Assembly (NCBI GenBank): GCA_016278415.1
Contig: JADQBV010000277.1
Coordinates: 1 to 6,850 of the forward strand
Direction of reading: 5' to 3'
DNA length: 6,850 nucleotides
DNA from: Halanaerobiales bacterium
Lineage (GTDB): Bacteria > Bacillota_F > Halanaerobiia > Halanaerobiales > DTU029
The position numbers and the translations under genes are program-made. This document shows positions 6,646 to 6,850 of the stretch, one piece after another (position 1 is the first letter of the stretch; every line of letters starts with the position of its first letter). The notes below the pieces were generated by a model. That model was given only the letters and a program-made list of their open reading frames with translations. It was not told the DNA's origin and searched no databases.

Positions 6646-6673
6646 GCAGGACTTTTAGATGTTAGTGTAGTAT
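6646..6673 (+). promoter_or_regulatory. Candidate sigma-H-type promoter
   Basis: GCAGGACTTTT (6646-6656) matches the sigma-H -35 pattern (AGGA followed by A/T), and GTAT (6670-6673) follows AGGA after 18 bases, where consensus is GAAT. One mismatch in the -10 core. It would give a leader of roughly 130 bases to the gene at 6814. Judged from remembered consensus only. Confidence 0.35.
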
Positions 6674-6813
6674 TTAATATATAAAGGTATATATAAATTA
6701 AATCTTTCATTTGTGATATTTAAATTAAAGAATATAGAAATTAGATCGTTTTAGCAAATGTGATTATTGGGTTTTAGTAGTTCACGCAGTAGTAAGAGAG
6801 GAGTGAGCAGAGT

Positions 6814-6850
6814 ATGTATCAGTATAAATTTTGTCCTTGTTGTGGTGATA
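6814..6850 (+). CDS. Start of a gene with an N-terminal zinc-ribbon motif (possible NUDIX hydrolase)
   Basis: Only the first 12 residues are visible: 'MYQYKFCPCCGD'. GAGGAG (6798-6803) precedes the ATG by 10 bases and supports a real start. C7-P8-C9-C10-G11 fits the CPxCG knuckle of a zinc ribbon. A zinc ribbon at the very N-terminus, opening 'kFCp.CG', is common in a class of NUDIX pyrophosphatases and also in assorted small zinc-ribbon proteins, so the function is a guess. It lies after the cluster terminator, with its own upstream spacer, and is probably a separate transcription unit unrelated to sugar use. The rest of the gene is outside the window. Confidence 0.6.
   Translation, partial: MYQYKFCPCCGD

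Larger units (their letters stand above)
6455..6813. other. AT-rich noncoding spacer with candidate regulatory elements
   Basis: About 360 bases with no credible gene on either strand; reading frames are short and lack ribosome binding sites. It holds a perfect 14-bp palindrome (6516-6529), a vegetative promoter candidate (6533-6561), a sigma-H-like promoter candidate (6646-6673) and an A/T-only imperfect inverted repeat (6672-6703). It separates the sugar cluster terminator from a new gene at 6814. I see no recognised riboswitch or tRNA in it. Confidence 0.6.

Noticed and set aside
1..6850. CRISPR arrays, insertion sequences, tRNA/rRNA genes
   Set aside because: No spaced direct repeats, transposase-like coding or structured RNA gene was recognised anywhere in the window.

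Overview
The window is AT-rich and reads like a low-GC, Gram-positive-type anaerobe (Firmicutes/Halanaerobiales-like). It has strong purine-rich Shine-Dalgarno sites (GGAGGGG, GAGGAGGG), frequent AGA/ATA codons, non-ATG starts and short intergenic gaps. The taxon is an inference from style, not from a marker gene.

Positions 1-6454 form one co-directional (+ strand) carbohydrate-utilisation gene cluster. In order it holds: the C-terminal part of an extracellular sugar-binding lipoprotein-type protein (1-530, begins outside the window); a GC-rich stem-loop (551-592) between the binding protein and the permeases; two CUT1-type ABC sugar permeases (670-1563 and 1578-2408, the second apparently using a rare ATT start); a large cytoplasmic-looking family 2 glycoside hydrolase (2510-5206, TTG start); a secreted family 43 glycoside hydrolase (5330-6373); and a rho-independent terminator (6429-6454). 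No ATPase gene lies in the visible part.

A coherent model is that the secreted GH43 enzyme trims a plant-type polysaccharide or oligosaccharide outside the cell, the binding protein and permease pair import the products using an ATPase encoded elsewhere, and the GH2 enzyme finishes hydrolysis in the cytoplasm. Arabinose/xylose/galactose-containing hemicellulose or pectin is the likely substrate class from the GH2 plus GH43 pairing, but the exact linkage cannot be read from sequence.

Positions 6455-6813 are a noncoding, very AT-rich spacer. It contains a perfect 14-bp palindrome next to a good vegetative -10 element, and further downstream a sequence resembling a sigma-H promoter. It leads to the start of a new gene at 6814, of which only 12 residues are visible; these carry a CPxCG zinc-ribbon motif. 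I do not see evidence of a previously undescribed system. The points most worth checking are the ATT start, the operon-internal stem-loop, the GH2 C-terminal domain and the regulatory spacer at the end.
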